From Pseudocolwellia sp. AS88 (GTDB lineage Bacteria; Pseudomonadota; Gammaproteobacteria; Enterobacterales; Alteromonadaceae): a stretch of DNA of 64,000 nucleotides. Positions 54,723 through 63,635 of the stretch are shown here, piece by piece (positions within the stretch are counted from its first letter, which is position 1; every line of letters starts with the position of its first letter). The translations under genes and the position numbers were made by a program. Under the pieces are notes generated by a model. That model saw only the letters and a list, made by a program, of their open reading frames with translations. It was not told the DNA's origin and ran no database searches. The DNA lies in NCBI RefSeq assembly GCF_030551755.1, contig NZ_JAUPEC010000008.1:62001-126000 (forward strand). Reading direction: 5' to 3'.

Positions 54723-56696
54723 ATGAACAACAATATTTCATCGAGTCAAACAGACTTAATAAATTCGCTTGCCCAGCTAAATCAAAATATCACACATACC
54801 TTAAGCAACGAACTTAAAAATATTGAGCCTGAAATGGTTCAAGCCCTGAATGATCTACAGCTAAAAAAACAGTCACTTGGCGATAAAGAGTTGGATCAAC
54901 TCCTTCAGCAACAGATCACATCTATTTTTACCATATCAGAGACTACTTCAAACACGACACTAAACAGCGTAAAAGCTTTCGATTATAAGCCTTCAAGTGA
55001 AGAATTAGCTATACGTACTGTACTAACAAGTCAGCAGGAAGGGTTACTTAATAATGAGAGTAGCGACAAGTTGATAGAGCGTTTTAATCATTCAGTAAAA
55101 AATGTTCATCAGGCCTACGCAAATACCAGTGATATTTTATCTGACTTAGGCCAATTAGGGCATGAACAAAAGTCGTTTTTAGCTACTAGCCAACAACGTG
55201 TTGATCACGTTTTAGGTGCTTATAGTAATGATATCAGTAATTTAAACAACCCAGATGATGGCAGCTACGTTTTTGAATTATCTGTAAAAACTAAAGAAGG
55301 TGATACTATTCGTATAACCTTTAATTCGTCTCAAGGATACGATAAAAACGTAGATCATTCGGCTAACGAATTAAGTTTTACTTATCAAGTAGAAGGTGAG
55401 TTGTCTGAAGCTGAGCATAAAGCGTTAACACAGGTTATGTCTGGTGTTGGTGCAATGGCAGATGAATTTTTTAAGGTCAGCGAGAATAGTTTTAATCCAT
55501 TTAGAGGGGAAAATCAGGCGGATATGAGTTTAGATTTTTTGTCTGATATTAACCATCAGCAATTATCTGATTTTGATTTATCTCTTTCTACAAATACTGG
55601 AAGTAACGCTTCTGCAAGAACGATTGATTTGAGTTATCAGTTTGATCATGTTGCTCATCAACAGAACTTTGATTTTGAATCAAAAAATGGCTCACAAGTT
55701 GTCGACTTTTCTGTCGCTATGTCAGCATTTGGTGGTAGTGATGTTACTCAAATGCAGCAATATTTATCGGCACTTGATGCTAATCTTGAAGACAGCCGCA
55801 CTCATAGTACTATGGAAGGTAAATCTTCTACGTTTGGTAAAAGTACTGATACCAATATACGCGAGGGTTTTGAATTATTTAAAGAGGCTTTTTCGAGTAT
55901 GTCTTCAGCGGCAGAGCGCTACAGTCAAATAGAGTCGACAGCAGCTAATCAATTTCTCAATAGCCGTAATATGGTGGCTGACTTAGTTGATAATATGATC
56001 ACTCATGATTCTCGTTATCAAGGCCTTAAAACTGATGTAAGTACTGGAGTAGGAAGTGATGTGAGTGAGGATGTAAGAGATACATTAGGCGCTGGTATCT
56101 CTAAATTAGCAGACTTTGATTCGAGCTTCTCTTTCGCTATTGTTGGACAAAAAATCAATCCTAAAACCACCATAGATCTAAGCCAAGAAACGCAGGAGCA
56201 TCAGTCAGGAAAATTATTCAAAGTTAATCAAAGTAAGACAGCAAATACTCATTTTGATTATCAACTAAGCCGTCCTGATTATTATGATAAGACTGAAAGC
56301 TACCAAATCGGCGCAGCCATACAAAATGATGAGTTGGTTGGATTAGATCAAACACATGAAGTTAATATTGATCAAAAGCTTTATCGAGAAGGTAAAAATC
56401 CGGGTCAGTATGAACTGATGATGGAACGTACTGAAAACCAAATGTCTGAAAGTAAAGTGCGCCTAATTGATGATATATGGCTTGAGACTAATGAGAATAG
56501 TCATGATATGAACAAACGAGAACGAGTTGCAGACGAGGGTGAACCAGAAGACTTTAAAACAACTAACCATCATTCACACGATAAATTAATTACACTTATT
56601 GGTGATTTAGACAAGCTTGAAAACAATGAAAAACTAAAGCGTGAATATAATGTTGAATTAAATAAGGTAAACTTTTTTATGGAGAAAAAATTATAA
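54723..56696 (+). CDS. Large hypothetical cytoplasmic protein
   Basis: From ATG 54723 (aagga upstream; the GTG at 54699 is less likely) the protein has 657 residues, no signal peptide and no membrane span. It is polar and rich in Ser, Asp, Gln and Asn. A segment near residues 185-265 (FELSVKTKEGDTIRITFNSSQGY...FTYQVEGELSEAEHKALTQVMSGVGAMADEFF) resembles a domain found in other uncharacterised gammaproteobacterial proteins, and a similar FDFESKNGSQVVDFSVAMSAFGG segment follows. I do not recognise a function. It stands alone between AT-rich gaps. Confidence 0.55.
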   Translation: MNNNISSSQTDLINSLAQLNQNITHTLSNELKNIEPEMVQALNDLQLKKQSLGDKELDQLLQQQITSIFTISETTSNTTLNSVKAFDYKPSSEELAIRTVLTSQQEGLLNNESSDKLIERFNHSVKNVHQAYANTSDILSDLGQLGHEQKSFLATSQQRVDHVLGAYSNDISNLNNPDDGSYVFELSVKTKEGDTIRITFNSSQGYDKNVDHSANELSFTYQVEGELSEAEHKALTQVMSGVGAMADEFFKVSENSFNPFRGENQADMSLDFLSDINHQQLSDFDLSLSTNTGSNASARTIDLSYQFDHVAHQQNFDFESKNGSQVVDFSVAMSAFGGSDVTQMQQYLSALDANLEDSRTHSTMEGKSSTFGKSTDTNIREGFELFKEAFSSMSSAAERYSQIESTAANQFLNSRNMVADLVDNMITHDSRYQGLKTDVSTGVGSDVSEDVRDTLGAGISKLADFDSSFSFAIVGQKINPKTTIDLSQETQEHQSGKLFKVNQSKTANTHFDYQLSRPDYYDKTESYQIGAAIQNDELVGLDQTHEVNIDQKLYREGKNPGQYELMMERTENQMSESKVRLIDDIWLETNENSHDMNKRERVADEGEPEDFKTTNHHSHDKLITLIGDLDKLENNEKLKREYNVELNKVNFFMEKKL

Positions 56697-56925
56697 GCTT
56701 CAATGATCTAATTTTAATCCAAAAACCTTAAGATATAAGCACTCATATACTTATATTAATTATCTACTTAATAAATATTCGATTTTAATACCTCTACCTT
56801 AAAATGTTACTGTTAAAGCAGTGTATAAACACTTAAGCCCTTAAGTGTTTTCTGTGTATTTATAAATATCATCTCCCTGCATATACATTAATACTAATAG
56901 TTCTTATTTGATTATATAAATGCTT

Positions 56926-56944
56926 TTGATAATCATTATCATTT
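56926..56944. promoter_or_regulatory. Fur box before the siderophore receptor
   Basis: The sequence tgataatcattatcat is a close match to the Fur consensus, with palindromic tgataat/attatca arms, and lies about 70 bp upstream of the receptor start at 57011. It predicts repression by Fe-Fur. Confidence 0.8.
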
Positions 56945-57010
56945 GAATTATTTCTATGTATAATGCTTTCAAAAATTATTTACATATTATTAACGCAAGG
57001 GTATTTAAAC

Positions 57011-59143
57011 ATGAAGTCTACGCATTTTTTTGTATTGTCGTCGCTTACTTTGGCTATGGGTTTGTCAAGTTCAGTGAATGCAATGGAGTCAGAAAAAAAC
57101 ATTGAGAAGTCTGATAAAGACGTTGAACAGATTTTAATTTTAGGTGTACGCCAAGACCGTGTAAGCAAAGGCGCTACAGGCTTAACACTAGAATTAAATG
57201 AAACACCTCAATCAATCAGTGTAATTAGCTCTGAACAAATTAAGAACTTTGCTGCTACAAGTGTTAATGATGCTCTTCAAATGGCAACGGGTATAACGGT
57301 AGAGCAAGGTGAAACTAACCGTACTCGCTATACATCACGTGGTTTCGATATTAAAAGCACTCAAATAGACGGTATTGGCCTACCTAATGGTTGGGGTCTT
57401 GTTACTGGCGCTGTAGAGAGTTACGGCTATGAAGATATTGAAATAATTCGTGGTGCCAACGGTCAATTAACGGGTGTAGGTAACTCAGCTGGTACGATTA
57501 ATTATGTTCGTAAACGTCCAACCAATGAAAATGAAGGTGAAGTAGGTGTATCTGTTGGTTCGTATGGTTTAAAACGCGTTGAAGCTGATTATTCTTTCTT
57601 GTTAACCGAAAGTGGAAGTTGGGCTGCACGTGTTGTTGGTGTTTTAGAAGATGCTGATTCATACCTTGACGCTTTAGAAGATGACCGTGGATTTATCTCT
57701 GTTGTGGTTGATGGTCAAATAAGTGATAACTCAACAATTGCTTTTGGTGCTTCTCATCAAGATGCAAATAGTGACGGTGTTATGTGGGGTGGTTTACCAT
57801 TAGCTTATTCTGATGGAACACAAGCTGACTTTGATGTAGGCACAAGCCCGACCCAAGATTGGACGATGTGGGACACTGTTAATACAAACTTTTTTGTCGA
57901 ATATACTTATACATTTGATAATGATTGGGAAATTAAAACGACCTACAACAGACAAGATTCAGATGATCAAAGTAAGTTGTTTTATGTTTATGATGCGCTG
58001 GGTGTTTTTAACAGCCAAACGAATTTAGGTTTAGTTGGTCTTCCTGGACGTTATGATTCTGAGTTTAGTGCTAACTTGTTTGATGTAACGGTTAAAGGTA
58101 AATACGATTTAGCGGGTAGGCAGCATGAGGTAATGTTCGGTGCAAGCACATCTAAAAGTACAGACACTTCATACACTAATGCTGCTGTAGCTGGAGCACC
58201 TTATATTGATTATGCAGGCAATACCGTATTATTCACTCCGGCTTTTCCATATTCAACAAGCTCAGACGCTATTCCAGAACCTGAATGGTCAGAGAAAGTT
58301 AAATACGCTGAACTTGATGTAACCTTAACACGCATATTTGGCTCAACTAAGGTGAACATAACTGATGACTTATTTGTTATTGCTGGTTTTAATGCGATTG
58401 ACTATACCCGTAAAGGCTATAATGAAGGTGGACCTGTTGATAATAATGAAAGCGAAATTAGCCCTTACCTTGCCGCAACTTACTCGATTAATGAAGATGT
58501 TAATGTTTACATTGGTTACTCAGACATTTATCAACCGCAAGAGCAAACAGACTTTGATGGACATTTTTTAGATCCAAGTAAAGGCACTAACTATGAAGTG
58601 GGTGTAAAAACTCAATGGTTTGATGACAACCTACTTGCTACTTTTTCAGTATTTAGTGCAGAGCAAGAAAATGTATCTGTTTTTGCTGGTTTGAACACTA
58701 CGGGTAATTATTATTATGAAGGCACAACAATGGAAACTGAAGGTTTTGAGTTTGAAGTTGTGGGTCATATTACTGAAAACTTGAATACTTATTTTGCTTA
58801 CACCTTCTTGGATATAGAAGATGAATTAGGTGAAAATACAAGTGCTTGGGAACCCAAAGATTTAGTTAAGTTTTCATTAGATTATAGCTTACCTGAAATG
58901 TCTGAATTGACCTTTGGTTTAGGTGGTAAGTGGCAATCAAAAGTTGAAAATGCGGCAGGAACGGTTAAACAAGATTCATATTTACTACTTAATGCTTTTG
59001 CTCGTTGGGATATATCAGAAAAACTTAGCCTACAAGCCAATATTGATAATATTACTGATGAAAAATATATTACCAGTTTAAAGAATGTTGGTTTTTATGG
59101 TGCTCCAACCACGGGGCGTGTAAGTGTAACTTACCAATTTTAA
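57011..59143 (+). CDS. TonB-dependent siderophore receptor
   Basis: This outer-membrane ferric-siderophore receptor of about 710 residues has a signal peptide (FFVLSSLTLAMGLSSSVNAME), a TonB box region (VEQILILGVRQ), a plug (ETPQSISVISSEQIKNFAATSVNDALQMATGITVEQGE...YTSRGFDI) and a barrel ending VSVTYQF with terminal Phe. The long frame starts at 56963, but ATG 57011 with aaggg upstream places the signal peptide at the N-terminus. A Fur box precedes it, so iron starvation should induce it. No siderophore synthesis genes are nearby. Confidence 0.9.
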   Translation: MKSTHFFVLSSLTLAMGLSSSVNAMESEKNIEKSDKDVEQILILGVRQDRVSKGATGLTLELNETPQSISVISSEQIKNFAATSVNDALQMATGITVEQGETNRTRYTSRGFDIKSTQIDGIGLPNGWGLVTGAVESYGYEDIEIIRGANGQLTGVGNSAGTINYVRKRPTNENEGEVGVSVGSYGLKRVEADYSFLLTESGSWAARVVGVLEDADSYLDALEDDRGFISVVVDGQISDNSTIAFGASHQDANSDGVMWGGLPLAYSDGTQADFDVGTSPTQDWTMWDTVNTNFFVEYTYTFDNDWEIKTTYNRQDSDDQSKLFYVYDALGVFNSQTNLGLVGLPGRYDSEFSANLFDVTVKGKYDLAGRQHEVMFGASTSKSTDTSYTNAAVAGAPYIDYAGNTVLFTPAFPYSTSSDAIPEPEWSEKVKYAELDVTLTRIFGSTKVNITDDLFVIAGFNAIDYTRKGYNEGGPVDNNESEISPYLAATYSINEDVNVYIGYSDIYQPQEQTDFDGHFLDPSKGTNYEVGVKTQWFDDNLLATFSVFSAEQENVSVFAGLNTTGNYYYEGTTMETEGFEFEVVGHITENLNTYFAYTFLDIEDELGENTSAWEPKDLVKFSLDYSLPEMSELTFGLGGKWQSKVENAAGTVKQDSYLLLNAFARWDISEKLSLQANIDNITDEKYITSLKNVGFYGAPTTGRVSVTYQF

Positions 59144-59173
59144 CGTTTACTTAAGTAATTGTTAAACATGGCG

Positions 59174-59221
59174 TAAATAATTATTTAACGGTAAATAATT
59201 ATTTAACGGTAAATAATTATT
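59174..59221. repeat. 18-bp tandem repeat, 2.7 copies
   Basis: The unit taaataattatttaacgg is repeated at 59174-59191, 59192-59209 and partly at 59210-59221, just before a terminator. Each unit contains the palindrome aataatt-type core. It probably arose by slippage. Confidence 0.85.
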
Positions 59222-59258
59222 AGCCCTAAACTTTATACATAAGGTTTAGGGCTTTTTT
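59222..59258. terminator. Terminator between receptor and cyclophilin genes
   Basis: Arms agccctaaac / gtttagggct are followed by six T. It lies between converging genes and mainly serves the receptor. Confidence 0.85.
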
Positions 59259-59270
59259 ACCTAAAGTTTA

Positions 59271-59876
59271 TTACTCTTTTTTTTCATCAAGAATAACCAC
59301 TCTTAAAATAGTGATCATTTTCTTCGGCACCGTTGGATAACCCAATTCTTCGCTGTAGCCAACCTCAACTTCTGAAATAGCTTCAAGTACTTCGTAACCT
59401 TCAATAACTTCGCCAAAAACCGCATAGCCCCATGTTCTTCCTGGATCTAAATTAGTATTATCATTTAGGTTAATAAAAAATTGGCTCGTCGCTGAATGGG
59501 CATCATTGAGTTGTTTGGCCATGGTGATAGTGCCGTCTTTATTTTTTAAGCCGTTACCAGATTCATTAAAAATAGGTTTGTCGGGTTCAATTTCAGTGTA
59601 GTTTGTCATAAAGCCACCGGCTTGAATAAGGTAAGCCTCTTCTACGCGGTGAACTAAGGTTTTATCGTATTGGCCACGAGCAACATAACCTAAAAAGTTA
59701 TCAACGGTAATTCTAGCGCGATAGCGATCGAGTTGAAGCACTACATTTCCCATCGATGTTTCTATTCGTACTTTGGGAGATAAGTTGTTTGGCTGAATGT
59801 ATTGACCTTTTGTACCAGCAGCAAGCAGTTGAAAAGACATAAATATTGAAAGAATGATAAGAGAAATTCTGAGCAC
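59271..59876 (-). CDS. Periplasmic cyclophilin-type peptidyl-prolyl isomerase
   Basis: The 201-residue protein has a signal peptide (LIILSIFMSFQLLAAG) and a cyclophilin domain (VRIETSMGNVVLQLDRYRARITVDNFLGYVARGQYDKTLVHRV; QFFINLNDN; YAVFGEVIEGYEVLEAI). Unlike PpiA/PpiB, some catalytic-site residues differ: VHRVEEAYLIQAGGF stands where FHRVIPGFMIQGGGF is usual. It should assist folding in the periplasm. Confidence 0.88.
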   Translation of the reverse strand: MLRISLIILSIFMSFQLLAAGTKGQYIQPNNLSPKVRIETSMGNVVLQLDRYRARITVDNFLGYVARGQYDKTLVHRVEEAYLIQAGGFMTNYTEIEPDKPIFNESGNGLKNKDGTITMAKQLNDAHSATSQFFINLNDNTNLDPGRTWGYAVFGEVIEGYEVLEAISEVEVGYSEELGYPTVPKKMITILRVVILDEKKE

Positions 59877-60060
59877 GTTGAACCCTTTTATGAGAATGAA
59901 ATAAAGCTTAGTTTAATTGAGTAGTATTTTACATACATAACATATTATCTTCAGTTTATTGAAAATACATCAATTTGTATAATATCAATCTCTGAACAAA
60001 ATGGTGTTTTACGTTAGAATACACATGTTCTTCATTCTAACTAAATAACATTCTTAAACG

Positions 60061-61287
60061 ATGCTAAATACTTCTCCTTTCATACAATATCAAAACCTAA
60101 TCAGTGCTAATAAAATAAGCTTCGACGATTCACAACAGCAAGCTGTTGAACTATTGCAAAACTTATATGAAGCAATAGAAGCTGAAGACACAGAAGTTAT
60201 TTATCGTACTGCGATTAAAGGGCTTTATTTATGGGGAAAAGTAGGGCGCGGTAAAACATTTTTAATGGATTTGTTTGTGAATAGCTTGCCAGATACGTTA
60301 TGTAAACGTCAGCATTTTCATCATTTTATGCAAGATGTTCATCGCCAGCTTAAAGATCTTTCTGGTCAGGCTGAACCTTTAAAACGTATAGCTGAAGCAT
60401 TTAGTTGTAAGTATCGAGTATTGTGCTTTGATGAGTTTTTTGTATCTGACATTGGTGATGCGATGTTACTCGGTAATTTGATGCAGTTTATGTTCGACCT
60501 TAATATTATTGTGGTAAGTACAAGTAATTGCGCACCAAGCGAGTTATATCGAAACGGTTTACAACGAGAACGTTTTCTCCCTGCGATTGCCGCTATTGAA
60601 CAACATATGCAAACATTACATTTGGCAGGTGAGCATGATCACCGTCTTCGAACATTAACTTATGATCAAAGTTATTTTGAATTATCTGCCAAGCAATCTA
60701 TTGAAGAGCAAGTGGCTTTACATCAAAGTTTATTAACTCGGTTTGATTTGAAGTCAGATGCGGTTGTTCAAACTCCTCTTAAGGATGTTGAAGATCACAT
60801 TGTCGCACAAGCAAAAACCATCAATATTTTAGGTAGAGAAATGACTTATATCGCTAAAAATATTGAAACCGAAAATCATGTGATTTGTTTTGATTTTACA
60901 GAGCTATGTGAAGGACCACGAAGCCACTTCGACTATATAGAACTAGCCAAACAGTTCACCACTATTTTATTGTTTAATGTGCCTCCTATGAGCGGACAAT
61001 CTTATGAGCGCATAAAAGCCAGAGGTACAGAAGATAATGGGTCAAACATTAATGTTTCAGCGGGTTTAACTGGTGAACGCGAGGTAATGTTAGCTCCTAT
61101 GGATGATGCCGCGAGACGCTTTATTGCTTTAGTTGACGAATGTTACGATTGTGCAATTGATTTATTTATTACGGCTTATGTGCAACAGAGCGAGCTTTAT
61201 AATAGTGGCTCATTAATGTTTGAATTTGAACGTACGAAAAGTCGACTGATAGAAATGGCATCACTTGAATATAGAAATAAGATATAA
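60061..61287 (+). CDS. zapE: Cell-division ATPase ZapE
   Basis: The AFG1-like P-loop ATPase has 408 residues with Walker A GKVGRGKT (Lys65-Thr66), Walker B LCFDEFFVSDI and the family STSNCAPSELYRNGLQRERFLPAI segment. ZapE associates with the Z-ring and is important under stress or low oxygen. It is longer than the E. coli protein by about 30 residues. It is divergent from the cyclophilin gene. Confidence 0.93.
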   Translation: MLNTSPFIQYQNLISANKISFDDSQQQAVELLQNLYEAIEAEDTEVIYRTAIKGLYLWGKVGRGKTFLMDLFVNSLPDTLCKRQHFHHFMQDVHRQLKDLSGQAEPLKRIAEAFSCKYRVLCFDEFFVSDIGDAMLLGNLMQFMFDLNIIVVSTSNCAPSELYRNGLQRERFLPAIAAIEQHMQTLHLAGEHDHRLRTLTYDQSYFELSAKQSIEEQVALHQSLLTRFDLKSDAVVQTPLKDVEDHIVAQAKTINILGREMTYIAKNIETENHVICFDFTELCEGPRSHFDYIELAKQFTTILLFNVPPMSGQSYERIKARGTEDNGSNINVSAGLTGEREVMLAPMDDAARRFIALVDECYDCAIDLFITAYVQQSELYNSGSLMFEFERTKSRLIEMASLEYRNKI

Positions 61288-61442
61288 AACTTTATATTTA
61301 TATTTTAAATTTTTATAAAAAAAGTACTTGTTTTCCTTTCTACTGACCCTAAATAAATCACTGTGATAAAGATGTCTTTTTAAAGAGCTTTAATCACAAA
61401 ACTTGTTTTTATTTTTATGTTGCTTCTAACGGAGGATATATT

Positions 61443-61928
61443 ATGAACTCACTTGATTTAACCCCACTTTACCGAAACAGTGTTGGCTTTGATCGTTTTG
61501 CATCGTTAATTGATCACGCTTTCACATCCGACACATCTGCAAGCGTTTATCCGCCTTACAATATTGAAGTTCTCGACGAAAATCAGTACGGCATTACTTT
61601 AGCTTTAGCCGGTTTTTCTCAAGAAGAACTGGATATTCAAGTAGAAAAAGGTGTACTAACAGTACGAGGAAATAAAAACGCTAAAGACGAGCGAAAATAT
61701 CTGTACCACGGTATTGCTAATCGATCTTTTGAACGTAAATTTAATCTAGCAGATTATGTTGAAGTAACCAGTGCCGATCTTTCTAATGGTCTTCTCACTA
61801 TTAGTTTAGTGAAAGAAATACCTGAAGCTATGAAGCCAAAATCTATTGCTATTAATCAAAATGCAAAAGCGATTGAGCATCAAGCTGACGAAGGCCAAAA
61901 ATCTAAAAAGGAGGATAAAGCTACTTAA
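61443..61928 (+). CDS. Small heat-shock protein, Hsp20/IbpA family
   Basis: The 161-residue holdase chaperone has an N-terminal DLTPLYRNSVGFDRFASLID, an alpha-crystallin domain (YNIEVLDENQYGITLALAGFSQEELDIQVEKGVLTVRG) and the C-terminal I-x-I type end near KSIAINQ. It binds unfolded proteins under heat stress. Its start has ggagga upstream. It heads a group with a small membrane protein and an rpoH-like sigma factor, so that sigma factor may control it. Confidence 0.92.
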   Translation: MNSLDLTPLYRNSVGFDRFASLIDHAFTSDTSASVYPPYNIEVLDENQYGITLALAGFSQEELDIQVEKGVLTVRGNKNAKDERKYLYHGIANRSFERKFNLADYVEVTSADLSNGLLTISLVKEIPEAMKPKSIAINQNAKAIEHQADEGQKSKKEDKAT

Positions 61929-61934
61929 TATATT

Positions 61935-61958
61935 AGAGGGTGTAGCAATACACCCTCT
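61935..61958 (+). terminator. Hairpin with GCAA tetraloop after hsp20
   Basis: A perfect 10-bp stem (agagggtgta / tacaccctct) is capped by a GCAA (GNRA) tetraloop seven bases after the stop. There is no T-run, so it may stabilise the mRNA end or attenuate read-through to the next genes. Confidence 0.6.
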
Positions 61959-62055
61959 ACCTTAACTTGTTGAAAATATTAGTTTACGAATATGTGCTAT
62001 TTCTCTCAAGCGCATTATTTGAGCTTATTTTATATTGCTTAAATGAGGATATATC

Positions 62056-62250
62056 ATGACTTCAAAAAAGAGACCTATGCTTAAAATATTACTTATCTTA
62101 TTAACCCTTGTTTTAGGTATAGGTTTTTCAACGTCAACCATAATTAAAGAAAGTAAAGCCAATGGAGGCTCGTATCAGTTAATCGATTATCAGCACAACA
62201 ATTTAAGTATGCTCAGTTTAGTCAATAAGCCAAAATATAAGGAGGGGTAA
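62056..62250 (+). CDS. Small single-span membrane protein
   Basis: The 64-residue protein has a basic N-terminus (TSKKRPM), one hydrophobic helix at about residues 9-28 (LKILLILLTLVLGIGFSTST) and a polar C-terminal part. It could be an anchored or secreted peptide. It is preceded by gagg and ends 2 bp before the sigma factor gene, so it is co-transcribed with it. I do not recognise the family. Confidence 0.6.
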   Translation: MTSKKRPMLKILLILLTLVLGIGFSTSTIIKESKANGGSYQLIDYQHNNLSMLSLVNKPKYKEG

Positions 62251-62252
62251 CT

Positions 62253-63110
62253 ATGTCTATTCAACTGCCAGCTGCCTTAGCTAATGTGGGATGTTTTCAA
62301 TCATATTTAACTCATGTAAATAGCATTCCAGCACTAAACGAAGAGCAAGAAAGAACTCTGTTTGTAAATTACCAAAACAACAATGATCTGCAAGCAGCTC
62401 AACAAATTGTTTTGTCTCATCTTCGTTTTGTTGCTTACATAGCAAAAAGTTATAAAGGTTATGGTTTACCGATTGAAGATTTAGTTCAAGAGGGAACGGT
62501 TGGCTTGATGAAGTCGGTAAAGAAGTTTAGTTTAAACTTTGGGGTAAGACTCGCAACTTTTGCTGTGCATTATATTAAGTCAGAAATACAAGAGTTTGTA
62601 CTTCGCAATTGGCGTTCGGTAAAGTCGGCAACAACAAAAGCAAAGCGTAAACTTTTTTATAACTTAAGACGCTTAAAAGCGAAAACTGAATGGTTAACAA
62701 ATCAAGAGATAAAGGAGGTTGCTTGTAAGCTTGATGTTAGTGAAGATGATGTAACCGATATGGAGGTTCAGTTAACACAACCTGATGTATATATTGACGC
62801 TTCAACAAATGATAATGAAGAGTCTGGCTCTATGCTTATGAGCAGTTTGCTAGAAGATAAAAGTGAATCCTTCTCTACTCAATTAATACAGGATGATTTT
62901 ACGCAAAAATCTTTACAACAAATAAGAGAAATTGTTAATACCTTAGATGAACGCAGCATAGATATTTTAAATAACCGATGGTTGTCGGATAAGAAAGTTC
63001 CTCATAAGGTTTTTGCTGATAAATATGGTGTATCTCAAGAGCGTATCCGACAAGTTGAAGAAAAAGCCATTATCAAGATAAGAAAAAAGATGGCTGATTA
63101 TATTTATTAA
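62253..63110 (+). CDS. RpoH-type (sigma-32) factor
   Basis: This heat-shock sigma factor has 285 residues with region 1.2/2 (LSHLRFVAYIAKSYKGYGLPIEDLVQEGTVGLMKSVKKF), the RpoH-box sequence KRKLFYNLRR at 131-140 (RKLFFNLR in E. coli RpoH) and region 4 HTH (HKVFADKYGVSQERIRQVEEKAI). Several normally conserved positions differ (HYIKSEIQEFVLRNW is kept, but LNFGVRLATFAV replaces FDPxxGVRLVSFAV), so it may be a second, specialised RpoH. It follows hsp20 and a small membrane protein, and a terminator closes the unit. Confidence 0.85.
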   Translation: MSIQLPAALANVGCFQSYLTHVNSIPALNEEQERTLFVNYQNNNDLQAAQQIVLSHLRFVAYIAKSYKGYGLPIEDLVQEGTVGLMKSVKKFSLNFGVRLATFAVHYIKSEIQEFVLRNWRSVKSATTKAKRKLFYNLRRLKAKTEWLTNQEIKEVACKLDVSEDDVTDMEVQLTQPDVYIDASTNDNEESGSMLMSSLLEDKSESFSTQLIQDDFTQKSLQQIREIVNTLDERSIDILNNRWLSDKKVPHKVFADKYGVSQERIRQVEEKAIIKIRKKMADYIY

Positions 63111-63635
63111 CTGTAGTTTTTTACTTTAAAGTTGACGGATTTTTAGCTCATCAATCTAACCTTAAACCTGAATTTAAGCACAAACCTGAATGAAAACCTA
63201 AACTGTAGATAAGCTCTTTTCATATAGCATGGCGAGAGCTTATTTTGTTTTTTTTCAGTTAACATTCATGTATCAAATAAACCTTCACACTCCATTCAAG
63301 GGTAGCTAAAAAGTATATTAAACCTGAGCTCGGCTTAATATATTCTTCTCTAACAGCTATTTTTACTTGCTTCATCTTTAAATTTACTTGCAATAGGCTA
63401 GCTATTGATACGAAATTTTCCTTGAATAAAGAAAAATTACCAAGCTAGAGTATAAGTTAAGTTTTATTAGTAATGATTTCAATAAATTAAAAATACCTTA
63501 AACCGAGTTCAGGTTATTAATTTAAAAGTTAGGTTTTAAAGCTAACGGTTTAAAGGTAATCTTGCCTAATTTTTATTAGCTGAAAGCCTAGTTAATAAAA
63601 AATGGACTTTTAATAAAGAATATTAGAGATACATA
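63111..63635. other. Intergenic, terminator and nothing else clear
   Basis: This 525-bp AT-rich gap contains the sigma factor terminator at 63209-63254. No gene or repeat is supported in the rest. Confidence 0.45.
63209..63254 (+). terminator. Terminator after the rpoH-like gene
   Basis: Arms ataagctct / agagcttat enclose 17 bases and are followed by a T-rich tract (ttttgttttttttt). Confidence 0.75.
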
